64,000 nt of DNA from Fasciola hepatica (lineage: Eukaryota > Platyhelminthes > Trematoda > Plagiorchiida > Fasciolidae). Positions 1-12,000 of the stretch are shown here, piece after piece. The position numbers and the translations under genes were made by a program. The stretch spans positions 2,821,501 to 2,885,500 of the forward strand of contig CANUEZ040000029.1 of NCBI GenBank assembly GCA_948099385.1, written 5' to 3'. Position 1 is the stretch's first letter. Each line of letters opens with the position of its first letter. The notes beneath the pieces are model-generated. The model was given only the letters and a program-made list of their open reading frames with translations, was not told the DNA's origin and made no database searches.

Positions 1-276
1 ATGCTAATTACCCGCATAGCTTTGCAATTGTTTGCGTGTGTCTGCAATTTGGAAGAGCGTCTGAAATGAAATGAACAACGATGGTGGATAGCCAGTGTAA
101 TTTTCCCTTCTTTGTAACGGGTAGTTTAGAGTCATGCAACAGAATGTTCAATAGAATTCATCGTGCATACAGCATTGGAGCTAGAGAGAACTTAACTGTT
201 TTCGACATTGGTTTTTCATTCCTATTAGGAGAGTGGAGTTCGAATGGTAGTTTCACAATTTGTGTACGTCAGTCAG

Positions 277-278
<2 letters not shown>

Positions 279-342
<64 letters not shown>
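279..342. repeat. (TA)n microsatellite
   Basis: About 32 uninterrupted TA units. The short plus-strand ORF that crosses it reads a tyrosine-isoleucine run and is an artefact of the repeat. Confidence 0.97.
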
Positions 343-345
<3 letters not shown>

Positions 346-365
346 GCCTGATTCCGGGCTATGTG

Positions 366-985
366 CTAAACAAAACATGGTACTGTCGGGAAGGAAGGGT
401 TAGATAGAGCCCCAACCCATGACTTGTTTACGGGAACAACGCTACCGGGATGACCAGGCCAGAGCAGATGGTTTTCTTGGGAATCCACAACCGAAGCCTT
501 TAGCTTTCCAAAGCGTAACCCGCAAGGCACCGGGACGGAGGGTGTGAGCCGTGACCCACCTGGGGCCTGTGGCTGATTGCTCAGTACATACGCCCTTCGG
601 AGGAAGCAAAACATCCCGAATGTCCGGTACACCTCTACTCCACAGATGACGGTGTGCACAGCGTTGTACACCTCATACGCCACCCATGGCTGATATGGAA
701 TCAGGGTTTAGCCATCTCCCCTAGACTGCATATCTACCAGTCATTCAACCCGGTCGAGAGCGCCGGGCATCTCCTTCGTCCTTTCACTTTAGTGTAAATA
801 CCTCCGGTACTGGAAGTCATTGAGTAGAACTTCTTCAGGAGAGACTGTGGTAGACGCACGGTCACTCGTGAGCATTTTGGGAGGCGTTCAGGACGAGTAG
901 CCATCTCGGAGCATGAGACACTCACGCTCGACCTTAATGAAGCATCTGAAGGCACGTTAGTCAGAATTATGGTAGGAATACACAT
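366..985. other. GC-richer block, possible interspersed repeat
   Basis: This 0.6-kb block is clearly GC-richer than its AT-rich flanks and carries two minus-strand ORFs (366-683, 105 codons; 734-985, 83 codons). Neither shows a motif I recognise. The sharp compositional edges suggest a transposed fragment, but I found no terminal repeat or second copy in this window. An untranslated part of a LINE or a decayed host exon cannot be excluded. Confidence 0.3.
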
Positions 986-1471
986 TCAGTCAGACGGTTC
1001 TCAGAATCTGAGCTATTCTAGCGACTGTGTAACACAGTTTTGATTTATTTTTGTTCTAGACATCAAACTACTGAAATAATAATTACCGCTTGAAAATGTT
1101 CACGGTTTCGAGTTTAACATACGCCGAATGAGCCATAGAAACAATAAATGTTTCTTGTACGATACAACGCGAATCGCGATTTGAGGTATTTTACTGAATT
1201 AACTAACTGAAACTGATTAACACAAGTTGGGGATACAAAAAACTGTTTTTCTAATTGAGACAAATTATGCGTCGCTTTTCAACTCAGGGGCAATCAACTA
1301 TTCAACGGAAAGTCTTAAAAAACGACTTCATCATCATCATCATCACCGTGACGAGACTACGCCATGGTGTGGTGTGATAACTTGCGAGCCTGCATGACCC
1401 CAGGAGCTTTGGATTCCTTAAGCCAGAGATGCAATCATGCCTGACAGGTGGACGGGTAAAGTCCATTAAGT
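986..1471. other. No gene seen; short (TCA)n run
   Basis: AT-rich sequence without a credible reading frame. A (TCA)6 run lies at 1328-1345. Confidence 0.6.
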
Positions 1472-1576
1472 GTGGAAGATATGCGAATGCTGTCGGTGTT
1501 CAAGGATCCATGTCTCGGCCACATTGCTCGAGTACTGTGGGAAAACCGAATCAGCAATGCTGAGATTAAACGTAAG
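1472..1576 (+). pseudogene. LINE C-terminal fragment (endonuclease-reverse transcriptase type)
   Basis: The plus strand reads VEDMRMLSVFKDPCLGHIAR, then VLWENRISNAEIKRK. This resembles the stretch downstream of the reverse transcriptase in RTE-like endonuclease-reverse transcriptases of flatworms, where a 'LSVFDHRCLRSIARI...HRVSNAEVRR'-like segment is common (recalled family knowledge, not a search). No RT core lies upstream, so this is a 5'-truncated remnant. The following 200 bp may be its 3' UTR. Confidence 0.5.
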
Positions 1577-2170
1577 ACTTTGCGAACCATTTGTCAACCA
1601 CTGGAACAGGTCAGTGGCGTAGTTGCATTCTAACTCCGTTTGTCTTCGTGATTCCCAATTATTGCTTTGCTTTCAGCTACTTTTCGCTTTATGCTTCTAT
1701 TCGTTTTGTCCTTGACTCCACGATGACGGGAGGTGGCAACCGAAACCATAGGACACCAGTGCAAGGGTAATGGTTGAATAAACTGAACAGGGGTTGCTTT
1801 ATGAGATACTAGCTTTGATAATAAATTCTAAGAAAATATACGAGAACAGTTTACTGGTTCATATATCCGGCAGTGTTTCGCGACAGGACCTTAGCGGATC
1901 TCGTTTTTTGTGAGAATAATACGCAACTGGCTTAGTTATGGGAAGTTTAAAAATCAATAACTATTCCCACGCTACCAAACAAATTTTAAACAACTAAAAG
2001 CTATTTCCCTGCTGAAATCAGGCACCCTTGTTGTTATCCAACCCCTTATCCTGACCGGCCCGTTAGAGTTTACCACTTTAGGTCTCTCAATCGAAGATGC
2101 CTATTCGCCCAAACACGTTAGGGCCCCATGGGGTTATCGTCACTGTTCCTTCAGATTTACTGAAGTACAG
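1577..2170. other. No gene seen
   Basis: Anonymous AT-rich sequence, partly perhaps the 3' UTR of the LINE fragment just upstream. Confidence 0.5.
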
Positions 2171-2446
2171 CTGTAATCTCATTTGAATCGAATGCAGCGT
2201 GTATAGACGGGGGAGTCCACTTTTAGAATCACATGACGATTCTGCCGAAGTTAATTCGTCGGTTGACACGGCTAACTTACAGTGCCATACTACTCCTATC
2301 GAAAATCCATACTTGGGACCATGTGCCCTCGTTCTGAAGGTTAGTCATGTTAACCGATGAATTAACTTTGGAAGAATTACCGTGTGATTCTGAAAATGGA
2401 CTATTCGTCCATGCAAGTTCCGTTTGATTCAAGTGAAATTAGAGCT
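2171..2446. repeat. Diverged foldback (inverted repeat)
   Basis: Left arm 2171-2276 is the reverse complement of right arm 2340-2446 at roughly 80% identity by eye, with a 63-bp spacer. For example, GACGAATTAACTTCG on the minus strand of the left arm matches GATGAATTAACTTTG on the right arm. Each arm can be read from an MxTDELT-like peptide, so the pair may be two facing copies of a decayed coding fragment. Confidence 0.6.
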
Positions 2447-3448
2447 TTAAACCAACTGTGGAGTGCTCAAGTATAAGGAAGATTGTGCGGACGAGTACCT
2501 GGTAAGCATTCCTGATGAGTGGACACAACCGCGAAAGCGGTCGTGTGCTTCCGGGGAGGTTCCATCTTGTCATCCACATGCAATGCCGTATTACTCATAC
2601 CCAAAATACTGAAGTACGTTCGCAGAACAGGTTATGCTTGGGGAAAGTGCCGTGAGGAAACAAGTATAGGCCCATGGACGTGGCAAACTAACGAATAACA
2701 GTGATATGACTTTCTCCCGACTGAATGACAGTGTGATGTAACACATCAGAACTCGGTAATCTTCAGCACTAAAGCTCTGACTGAGGGGATAGAATAAGTT
2801 ACTGTTTTGAGACCGCCCACTAGTTCCAAGGAGAAGACCTCTTTGCTTCCGGACCATCTCAATTCATCGGTACAAAATAGATCGTTCATATAAAGTGCGT
2901 GACGACCATAAGCAAATCTTTGCATGAAAACTTATCGGTCCAGCTATCATTCATGATCATCCCCTCTGGCCGGTTGGTCTGGTTACAGACCGATCGGTTG
3001 ATTCGTTTCCGACGCGTTCAGACAACTGTTGGTCACTGACTGATCCATCACTCGGCTCCGCTGGCCCCAATCTTGTCCTCGATTCCGGACAAGCGATGGC
3101 GTACAATAGGTTAGACGACCCAGGCCGTCTGTGGGTGACGCGTCTGGGAATACCATCACAGTAGTCATCTTGGGTTTAACTGGCGAGCTTTAGATCTTAT
3201 GGTCCCGGGTTCACGTTTTGCCGTTTCCAATTATCTCCACTCTTCGTAACCTCCAAGTGCCCGCATTCCCCACTGATAGGCATTGTTCCATTGGTGTAAA
3301 GCTGTCAATGGAATCGAGAAAATCACCTTTTGGGTTACGTTAGTATTTACCGTAAAATGCCATACAGCTGGATAAAGATGGTTTGAAGCCCTGACCGATT
3401 GACTGGCAATACAGCGTAATTGAAAAGAAAGTTGAACTCATCTTTGTG
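2447..3448. other. No gene seen
   Basis: No motif-bearing ORF on either strand; the short ORFs at 2591-2857 and 2983-3168 show nothing recognisable. Confidence 0.5.
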
Positions 3449-3812
3449 GGGGAATGGGCTGGCCCACTGCCAATATACGGCTTGGTTCCTTTAGTAGACA
3501 ACACGATGGTTGGACGAGCAGCTGGCACATCTTCATTTATCCTGAATCAAGGACAAGATTTGAGAAAACTAAGAGGACCGAGGGATCAGCCAATGCCAAC
3601 AGTCGTCTAAATCGAATCGACCAATTAGATTCGTTACCAGACTAACCAATCAGATGAACTGACTGCCATCAACAGGTGAACCAATAAATGAGTAGGTCAG
3701 CACTTGGATATGACTACCGTGCAGTTCAAATGAACCGCTGGTTCGGTACTAGTAAACTGAGATGGTTCGAAGGTAGAAAAGTCTTCTCGCTGGAGTTAGT
3801 GCGACAGTTCAG
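3449..3812 (+). repeat. LTR-like interspersed repeat, family A copy 1
   Basis: About 360 bp matching 27083-27440 along its whole length. Both copies share GAATGGGCT near the start, the run GTCGTCTAAATCGAATCGAC in the middle, a CCAATCAGA box, and an end block of the type TTCTCGCTGGAGTTAGTGCGACAG. Shorter related copies lie near 13.7, 38.8 and 57.3 kb. CCAAT boxes followed, in some copies, by TATATAAA fit an LTR or other retroelement promoter; the parent element is not identified. Confidence 0.7.
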
Positions 3813-4989
3813 AACAATTCTGATGGTTATAACCCATACTGAATCAATCATATAAACTAATCCAACAGTTTCTACTGCCTCTTTTCCCCGCACGACTTAC
3901 TTGCTAAAGGCTTTAGTGTATGCCATACAATTTGTCTCGGCTAGACTGGAGACCAAGGTGGGGGTATTTGACTTGATGAATCCAGTCCTCAACAACTTCG
4001 GGTGTTGCTCACGAATGCATTTGGATAGGCATTTCGGTGACATCATCAGCCAGTAGTGTCGTAGTTTGTTTCATGTGAATCAGTAAACGAAAATCATATT
4101 ATGATTAACCTTATACTGCTCAGTGATAATTTCTATTTTTTTTAAAAAAAACAGGGGCATTCTACCGCTACCATGCGGTTATTCAGACTCAAAACGAAGC
4201 AACGTTCATACAAACTCTCCCTGCGGGTTAAGAAAATCCTCAAATTTACCCTTTGCTTGACTTGGAACCTCTTGCTCATCTTCTATATAACATTAACTCC
4301 ATCAGAAAGCCTCATAATTTAACCAGATAGGTTAATATTCAAAGACAAAAAACACGGTTTTGCAGGGACATGATACGCATAAATAACCTCCCTCAACTAG
4401 GAGTCCGTAAATAACTCTTGGCATTCGGAAAACTTACAGATCGTCACATTCGCTCCCACAAGTCCGACTTAGGAAAGCCAATAACGATGTAGCTGCTCCA
4501 CGACAGGATTACTCAACACTTGACTAACTCACCAAAATGTTCAAGTTGACAATAGGAACAAAATCGGAGGAATTTTATTCTGGTGCATTATTGTATTGTA
4601 TCTTAATATTTTACTATGTTGCATTTACTGGTCTTTTGTAAATAATTGCACACGCATTAGCCAAACATTCCTGCGTTCTTCACTGCAATCACTGATAATT
4701 TATAGAAAAGGTATAGGAGGAAGGAATAAAACATAGAAGTTCGAATCAATTTGCTTTCGTCAGGTTGTTGCTTCAAAGAAGCTGTGACAGTTAAAGGACA
4801 GCGGAGATATAACGCAGACTGATTCGTGAAGGAAGGTCGAAAATTTGGCCCGACACACTTGTGGGAAAAATAAGAGGACGTGTCGGCAGTGCGAATGGGT
4901 ACGAAGATCTTCAATGAGATTTTTCCCAAGTGCGTAAAGAACCGCCTTCTTGTAGAGACTCAGCAGGCACCATACTTTATGCAGCAGTG
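3813..4989. other. No gene seen
   Basis: AT-rich, with a T8-A7 tract near 4136-4151. No motif-bearing ORF. Confidence 0.5.
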
Positions 4990-5245
4990 TGAGCCTTCGT
5001 GACTACAAAGCCTGCTGAGCTTGAATAAATCAGGATGGCCGAGAACAGGTACAGTAAAAGCTAGCTGCAATTGGTCAACTACTATTCTGCCAATTATCTT
5101 CTCTAATTTAACATATTTATACAAAACAGTTCTGCAAAACAATAAACTTCCTATTCCTCAGCCTTGGTCTTCTTGATACTTTCGTTTGCGCAGTTCCACG
5201 TGGGAATGGTTTCAGTACGTCCCATCACTTCAGGTATTCAGAATA
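4990..5245 (+). repeat. LTR of the decayed Gypsy copy (type E)
   Basis: Matches 46185-46430, including CAATTGGTCA versus CGATTGGTCA, TCTCTAATTTAACAT followed by the TATA-like TTTATACA, CAGCCTTGG, and CGTCC(C/T)ATCA at the downstream end. An inverted CCAAT box precedes the TATA-like motif, a promoter layout shared with the other LTR-like repeats of this window. Confidence 0.65.
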
Positions 5246-5885
5246 CTAAAATTGGCATCGCGTCATGAAGCTGTCCAGTACTGAATAGCTGAACCTGCAC
5301 ACTGATACATCTGAAATCGAAGACTGGATTGAACGGTTCGAGCCATGGTAAAACCTACGTAAGAATGTGAAGAAGGAGAATCAGACTGCATTCTTCCTCA
5401 TGGCTGGTGGTCAACCTTTATATACTCATTGATGAAAAATCTTTCATATCCAAGAGTCCCACTTGCAGTTCCGTTTGACGAGTTGAAGGCTCCGCTGCTA
5501 GGCCACGTAGTTCCTGTCAATTTCCAGGTGACCGAACGTGTCAAATTCCCTTTGCTGATTCCTGGCCCCATCATACAGTTCAGTTATTTCATCCTGATAC
5601 CACAAACATAAGCTGCGAAGTGTAATTTCGATGATCAGTTAGAGATCGAGTTGAGTGACCGCTTCATTGCCAGTATAAATCACCCATAGTTGCAAAAGAA
5701 GTTATTGCTGAAGGTCAGTGTGCGAGCTATTCGATGGTGTATCAGATGCAAGGGCTGAATATTTCGTAGTGCAATACCAACACGTTCGTCTCCGTAAACG
5801 AGGCAGTTCAAGTCAACCACTTCAACCGAAGCTGGCCAACAAAATTATTCCTGAACGCAAACCAATACAACTGAATCGTTGATTC

Positions 5886-6104
5886 TTGTGCAGCGAACTC
5901 TATCAACGTTCCACGTGCCGCTTTCGTAATGCGGTATGCCATTCTGGTGGAACCCCTGGTCATATTCACAAGGTGTGCCATCAGTCCAAGTGCAATGTGA
6001 CGAAGGAAGCTCCTAAAGATCCGAAAACTGATGACAGTGCTGTGCACACATTGGAGATTTTGAGTGAATCCAACCAATTTCTGTACAAATCAGTCCACTT
6101 CTAA
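5886..6104 (+). pseudogene. Gag zinc-knuckle remnant
   Basis: The plus frame reads VCHSGGTPGHIHKVC, matching C-x2-C-x4-H-x4-C except that the second cysteine is glycine. In Gypsy Gag this CCHC knuckle binds the element RNA. It lies directly upstream of the protease remnant, as expected. Confidence 0.6.
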
Positions 6105-6540
6105 TACGGCTTCAGACTTCGATTCATTGTGAATACCAGGAGCTGCGAGTCCATCATTCCGAAATCCTTATTCGACCTGATTCATCCCAGTGTACCCATA
6201 CAGCTCACTGACGTGAGTATTCACGGTGTCAATGATCATCGACTTTCACTGATGGGTTAGACTACACTAACGATTTTGTTTGAGAGTGATTATATCCCGG
6301 TACGATTCCCGATTTCAGTAGACAATCCATCGATTCTAGGTTGGAAGGCCCTGTGTGCACTGGACCTAGCGATAACCCCCTCCAAACCACTTTCGAGGAT
6401 CCGGTGAATCAGCTTGTTCTCCAGCAGTTGATTGCAGAATGTTCCAACAACAAAGGTGTCAAGGTGGTTGAACCCACGAATTTGGAAGTGGGTATTGAGT
6501 CGGTGGTCCTTAATGGACGAATATTGTCAGACGACTAGAG
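6105..6540 (+). pseudogene. Retropepsin remnant of the decayed Gypsy copy
   Basis: The plus strand reads FIVNTRSCESIIPKS, a damaged active-site loop (DTG appears as NTR), followed about 65 residues later by PSILGWKAL, the conserved hydrophobic-ILG motif of retroviral-type aspartic proteases. Stops and a frameshift interrupt it. In the intact family this enzyme cleaves the Gag-Pol polyprotein. Confidence 0.65.
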
Positions 6541-6659
6541 AGAGGGTGTTCTAAAGGTGCTTACCGAGATGTAATAAGATGATGTCATTACACATGTGAC
6601 TTCATCCGCTTGAGAGACTCCGACTGTGATGATGATGAAGAGTGACAGATAGACTCCTC

Positions 6660-7430
6660 GAATTTATTGCGGTTACCGACTGACCTTGAATTCCCGTTAA
6701 CGCAGATGTGCGCCAACTACAGGGGAACGGGGAAAATTCATGAAATGAATGATCGACAGCAAATACTCATCGAAAATTGCCGTGGCTGATGCATACTTAC
6801 AAATTTTATTGTACATGGAGTCTCAATCGCTAACAACCATCAGCAATACAATTTCTTACCGTTTAGTCTCTATGTATCATCCGGGCTATTCCAGGCTGCA
6901 GCTGATGAGGTGATTCATGGGATGGATGGCGTGATGGCATATCAAGATAATGTGCTGATTTTTTGGATTCACGAAGGAGGAACATGCCCACCGATTGCAA
7001 CAATGCCTGGAGAGTTTCGTGGAAAGAAATGTATCGAATTAGATTTCCTCGATTTCACTGTCAATGCAAACGAATACCAACTCGATCCAAATCGTTTCTG
7101 ACCACGGATGGGAACTTAGTTATCTAAATATCAGGCACATTTGAAACTAATTCTTGAATTCCTGGAGTACTTTTCCCCAGTCATTCCTAACTTCATGAGA
7201 GGAGCCCAACGAATATTCCTGGCCCAGCCATCTGATGTGTTTTAATGGGATAGGCATTGTGAAAAAAGCTACGCGGTCATTGGTATATTTAAAAATGTGC
7301 TTTTTAGGCATATCAGATAAGGCGCTGTATAAAGTGGGGTTAAATTCAAGAGAAAGGATAACAATCCAAAGAACACAATTGGTGTTCAAATGTGTTTTTG
7401 AGGACTTCTTGGCCATTTGGGTTTACTGAT
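6660..7430 (+). pseudogene. Reverse-transcriptase remnant of the decayed Gypsy copy
   Basis: Order visible: CANYRGTG (the CGDYR-like box), FLPFSLYVSSGLFQAA (the LPFGL...FQ box), HGMDGVMAYQDN (catalytic box with N for the second D), DFLDFTVNANEYQLDPNRF, and KLILEFLEYFSPVIPNF, the linker preceding RNase H. Multiple stops and at least one frameshift are present. This matches flatworm Gypsy Pol from memory of the family; no search was run. Confidence 0.75.
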
Positions 7431-8735
7431 TTATTTCCGAAAAATTATTCAGTGATCTACTTTGGTAACTGTGAATAATAATCAAATATTTGAAGCTTGT
7501 TACAGAATATCATAAGGCGGAATGAAATCAGAAGCTGAACCGTGGTTCAGGAAAATATCACAAACTAGTTTTGCTGAGTCGTCGATACAGTTAACAAAAG
7601 CCGAAACAGTATGTAAGTTACGTTCATTTGGCTTACTAGCAAATCGATGCTAGTTGTAGTAAGCACTGATAATAGGGAGTGGTTAACGCCTGACAGCACG
7701 CACAATGTATCAGCATTAGGCCAGAAAGAAGTTGTCGTTATTGGACAAACTGTTTAGTCAGAATATCGCAACAACAGAATTTGGGCTGGAGTGATCGGCC
7801 TATTGCAATCTGGGAAGGAAACGTTCAAGAAAATATTTGAAGACCGTATACAGCAAAAATCTAAAATCTTCCTATTCTGGGAAAGGTTCAGCCGTAATCA
7901 GGTTCAAAAAACTCCGACAATAATTCGTCAGACTTATGGGAGAACGCAACATCCGTTGTATCTACATCAGCTTTATTCACAAAAATTCTTGATTTTCTTC
8001 ATGCAGAGCTTTATGCATTTCACAAACGCATATAATACCTGAGCGTAGATCGCTATTCCGATCTTCTTTGGTGTAAGTTTTGGTGTATGATGTAAGCCTA
8101 CTGAGCCTTGGCTCATTGAGTTTTCTTTCCATGTCCTCGCAGATAGTACACGCGTACGCCCACGGAAGAGCGTTGCATCCACCTCATAGAAGACAACCCT
8201 GCCAGTTTTTGTATCCGCTTCTTTTATCGCCCATAACGCGGATGCTTGCTGAGCCGTTGCTGTTTTCCTTCCGTCGTGAATGTCGCTCGTTACAGTTACT
8301 GTACGCCTTTTGTGGTTTGCACTTAGTGACCACCGATCGATGCATTCGAAAGTTTAACTTTGGTTTTATTTCCAATCTGACAAATGAGTCATCATGAAAT
8401 TTATGTCAGCCACTTATTTACTCTTCAGTACCACAGGATTGCCTCTGTAATAGAGATGAAAGTGTATCCGGAATTTGGAATGGGTGCATCAGTAAGGTCT
8501 CTTCTTTTTTTCCCGTCCAGACCCCGGTCAATTTGCTCAACAGAGAGAATGCACAACAAACCAACAGTGACTGTGAACCGTTCCCCATAACACCTTTTTG
8601 TACCTGTGGTTATAATGCTTTGTGCATGAGAAATCAGGTCTAAGCATACGACACAATATGCACGTGTCTCTTCGTGTCTTCATCTGCTCTCTCAGTCGTT
8701 CGTGTGTTGGGTCGTTGACGTACGTGTTCTGTCGA
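7431..8735. other. No gene seen
   Basis: Short ORFs on both strands (for example 7791-8042 plus, 8080-8397 plus) show no recognisable motif. Part may belong to the LTR element whose LTR lies at 8753-9063, since the PBS-like motif points this way, but no gag is readable. Confidence 0.45.
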
Positions 8736-8747
8736 TACTGTCGCCAG
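8736..8747 (-). promoter_or_regulatory. Primer-binding-site-like motif
   Basis: On the minus strand, TGGCGACAGTAT follows the end of the type-L LTR by a few bases. Gypsy primer-binding sites start with TGG, complementary to tRNA 3' CCA. The tRNA is not assigned. Confidence 0.4.
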
Positions 8748-8752
8748 CTAAT

Positions 8753-9063
8753 CGTTACACCTCTGTTAAAATCGTATTCACCCGGCCAGTCGTACGTAAT
8801 AAAATAACTTGTGCCCGGACTACGCGCACTTAGAAGACCAGACTAGAACTTCAGGGATGTATTCTATCATAATTGGTTGGTGCTAACTCGTTTATATTAC
8901 AAAAGGAGGCGTGCACTTACTGTCAGATAAAGTGCTGACCAATCACAAAGGACTTTGTCCGTATCTAAACAATCTAACAGTTGTGACCCGGCTTCACCTG
9001 ATTGGTTGGATACTGGAAATGAAGCTGCATAGCTCTGGACCGCGTGTGAAGGTACTTGAATCA
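8753..9063 (-). repeat. LTR, type L copy 1
   Basis: The minus strand starts TGATTC and matches the plus strand at 35003-35318. Shared blocks include CACGCGGTCCAG, CCAATCAGGTGAAGCCGG, TTGTGATTGGTCAGCAC, ATATAAACGAGTTAGCACCAACC, GTGCGCGTAGTCC and ATTACGTACGA. CCAAT boxes and a TATA box before a probable start region are typical of an LTR promoter. A PBS-like motif next to this copy suggests it was a 5' LTR. Confidence 0.7.
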
Positions 9064-12000
9064 CTGTAACGTTCTCACAGACAAACAAGGTCTCAAGGTG
9101 AAAATACTGAAAATTATATTCACAGTATCGGTTAAGTGACTGACCGTGAGATGCAAAGATTTGAATGGCAGCCAATAAGAGTGAATCGCGAGGAAACTTT
9201 CGAAGCGAGAAACATGGTCTGATCATAAGTTCCGAAGTCGGATGTTTTGCTGAGTACTTTGTGTGAATAAACGGTGATTACTTTTTACTGAAATATGGAT
9301 TATAGATGGATGAGACAAGGGTGACTATTAAAAACAAGTGCTCATTCACTTAAGGCAACACGTTCATGATGGTTGGTCGCAACTTTCCCTTGAACGGAAT
9401 CCTCTCCAATTTGAAAGAAGCGGACAAATGGTAAATCAAAGGAGACGAGAGAATGTGTTGATGCATGACTTAAGTCACCCGTGATTACATTCAAGCTATC
9501 ATCTAACTGTGAAAATGGGCAACGTATAAACGTATCGAAGAAGTATGTAACATTAGCTTCTGAGCAGAAACGTACAATGGACAGCTGGGTTGTGACAGTG
9601 CTCCTATGCCGGGAAACGTTAGGATGATATAAAATAGTAAATAATCGACACTGTTAGACGAGACGTGTCAAAAGTGACTTCAGATTTGCCACACCAGTGT
9701 GAGAATGGATTTATGCGATAAATCTGACTTCAGTTTGCTTTTCGCATTGTTTCCGGCCCTACTGATGCAGCAGGTCACAGTGCAGACCCACCCGTGTTAC
9801 GCAGTGTGCACACGATACCTTTCATCTGGTTTTCGCTTGGGGCATTCGGGGAAAGACTGATATTCGCTGTAAATTTTGTTCGATATGGGACGCCGGTAAT
9901 GCTTGTCAAAATTTCCAAATTCATTTTCAGTTCAAACCCGAAAGGCGCACTAGGAAGTGTTGATCGCCAGAAATTCGGTCAACACCGGATTATATCGGGC
10001 ATACGATGTTCAGTCAACATGTCTACCTTGTAATCTCGTTTAATCTGAATTCGATCAGACTTTCCAGGCTGATTTCGCGTGATTTGTTCAACTAATTGTC
10101 AAAGATCCACACTCCATATAGCCCTCCAGTTCAATCAATCATAATTTGTCTGTCTTTCTTATGCACCAACCATTCCGAACTCCTCTGAATTCGAATCACC
10201 GAAACTAAAATATGCTGGAGTTTTTGACTACATGTGTTAAATAGAGCGGATTACCGATTATCTTCGAACTAGCTCTCGAGAGAGAGAATGTACAGTCTGT
10301 CCAAAAAATTCGAGATCACCTCATTTCGGTCGAATTCCTTCTTATGCTACTTATCCTACACTCTGTCGCTAAACAGTAGTGTCTGTCGTACATTTTTGGC
10401 TACGGAGATCAGTGTCAGTTGTATAAACTAGAATTAGATCATAGAGTAACAAAGATGAAAAGATGGGTGAGGAGATTTGTATTTGGACGGCCAAACAAGT
10501 TAAGTTCATAGAACACATGCAATCGTTTATATAACCCTTTCTCCAGACCTCACTGCAGTAACATTGGTCCACGGGCTGCCTGAGTATTTTGGCCGCTTTC
10601 TGGCCCTTAGCTCGATTCTCTTGGGCACCATTTCTGTTCGGCTTGTCCGGTTGTTCCACCTGACGGACTGATCGGTAGCCCCTCACATGTGCTATCTTGT
10701 TGGTTGTCTGAGATCCCGCTGCTTCCAATCTGCTAGTCCGTATGCCTCCTTTTGTCTGCTTCGGGGTGCCTCCAACATATTCGTCGTCTGTTCTTTGGTC
10801 TGTGGCTCTTGATCGGTTGGCCCGATCGGTTTGATACCCGCTTCGTCTTGTTGCTTAAGCGTTTCCGCTACAATATGTCAGGATTTCTACCAAATTGGAG
10901 TGGTCCCAAATTTTTCGGACAGTCTGTAAGCACGAAGTCCACAATCACACAAGCTGTTCTCAAAAGAAAAAGCCCGTTACTGAATGAACGAACACTCCAC
11001 ATGGATCGGGAATTTTCGAAGCTTTGTGGTGGAGCACATTTGCATTCCTCCGGGAACAATAGTAACCACGTTTTGTGGAGAATGCTTTTCGCGTGAATAA
11101 TTTGGCTGACTGACTGTTTACCACAGGGATAGCATTTTTGATGTAAGGTCCGTCAACAGACCGTCACAAGTATCGGGCTAAGCGTAAGTCAACACTGACC
11201 TCGCTCAAGAGGGCTTGTCGGGTAGACTGGGTGTATGCTTAGGGGACAATAGGAAAATAAATCACAGGACAAGAACAGTCCTTTTTATGAAGCGATACCT
11301 TACCCACACCACCACAACAACTACTATGGCGTCATTTTGACTATTCGGTGCCGGATTGCTGTGCCCCTTGTTTGGAGATCGTTCCCACCGCATTCGTACC
11401 ATGATTTCCGACAGTGGTCTCACTTTCAGATGATTTGATGTGTTAGGCCTTTGTTTTGGAAATCTTTGATTTGTCACTGTTCTGGCAGCGCTGGAAGGGC
11501 CCTTTGCTAAGTCCAGCTTTACTTGGAGTAATAGTGAGTTACTAAGCTCCTCTGTACTTGCATACCCTAGGCACATGAATCAGGAGCAAACCAAAGTAGT
11601 GGACGACAAACAATATCCGACTTTTTCTGCGAATTCGAATATTACAGACAATAAAATTATCCCTTTTAGATTGGCCCGCGAACTCTCACGATGGTTCTGA
11701 ACAACTTGGCTATCGGACCCACAAAATCAACCGTACCAGCTAGTCATCGGCACCAGGGTGTAAATAACGCTCCTGTTTTTGTTTTGATTTGGGGAGTGTA
11801 CTCTGTTCTCCAACCCGTCGAGGTCTCAAAATTGATTTTGCTGCTCTCTCTCTCTCTCAATTTTCGGCGACATTTCTGTCCAAATGATCCAGTTCCCATA
11901 ATTGAATGGTGCTTCAATCAGAATGTGCAAGTAATAGTGTTGGTAAGGGTTCCTGTCAGTAATTATCTTTGCAGCTGTTTCACCATTCTATTTTCCTTTT

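Larger units (their letters stand above)
4990..7430 (+). mobile_element. Decayed Ty3/Gypsy retrotransposon, 5' part
   Basis: An LTR-like segment (4990-5245) is followed in order by zinc-knuckle, protease and reverse-transcriptase remnants on the plus strand, which is the Gypsy gag-pol order. All frames are broken by stops and frameshifts. RNase H beyond the RT connection and the integrase are not visible and no second LTR was found, so the copy is 3'-truncated near 7430. The RT remnant reads YQDN where the family has Y-x-D-D, so it is dead as well as fragmented. Confidence 0.75.

Noticed and set aside
81..407. 108-codon ORF on the plus strand
   Set aside because: Its middle is translated (TA)n repeat; no homology or splice context.
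10369..11096. Divergent ORF pair (119 and 114 codons) as a small gene pair
   Set aside because: No motif, no start context, and low-complexity or mixed composition; frames of this length are expected by chance in 64 kb.
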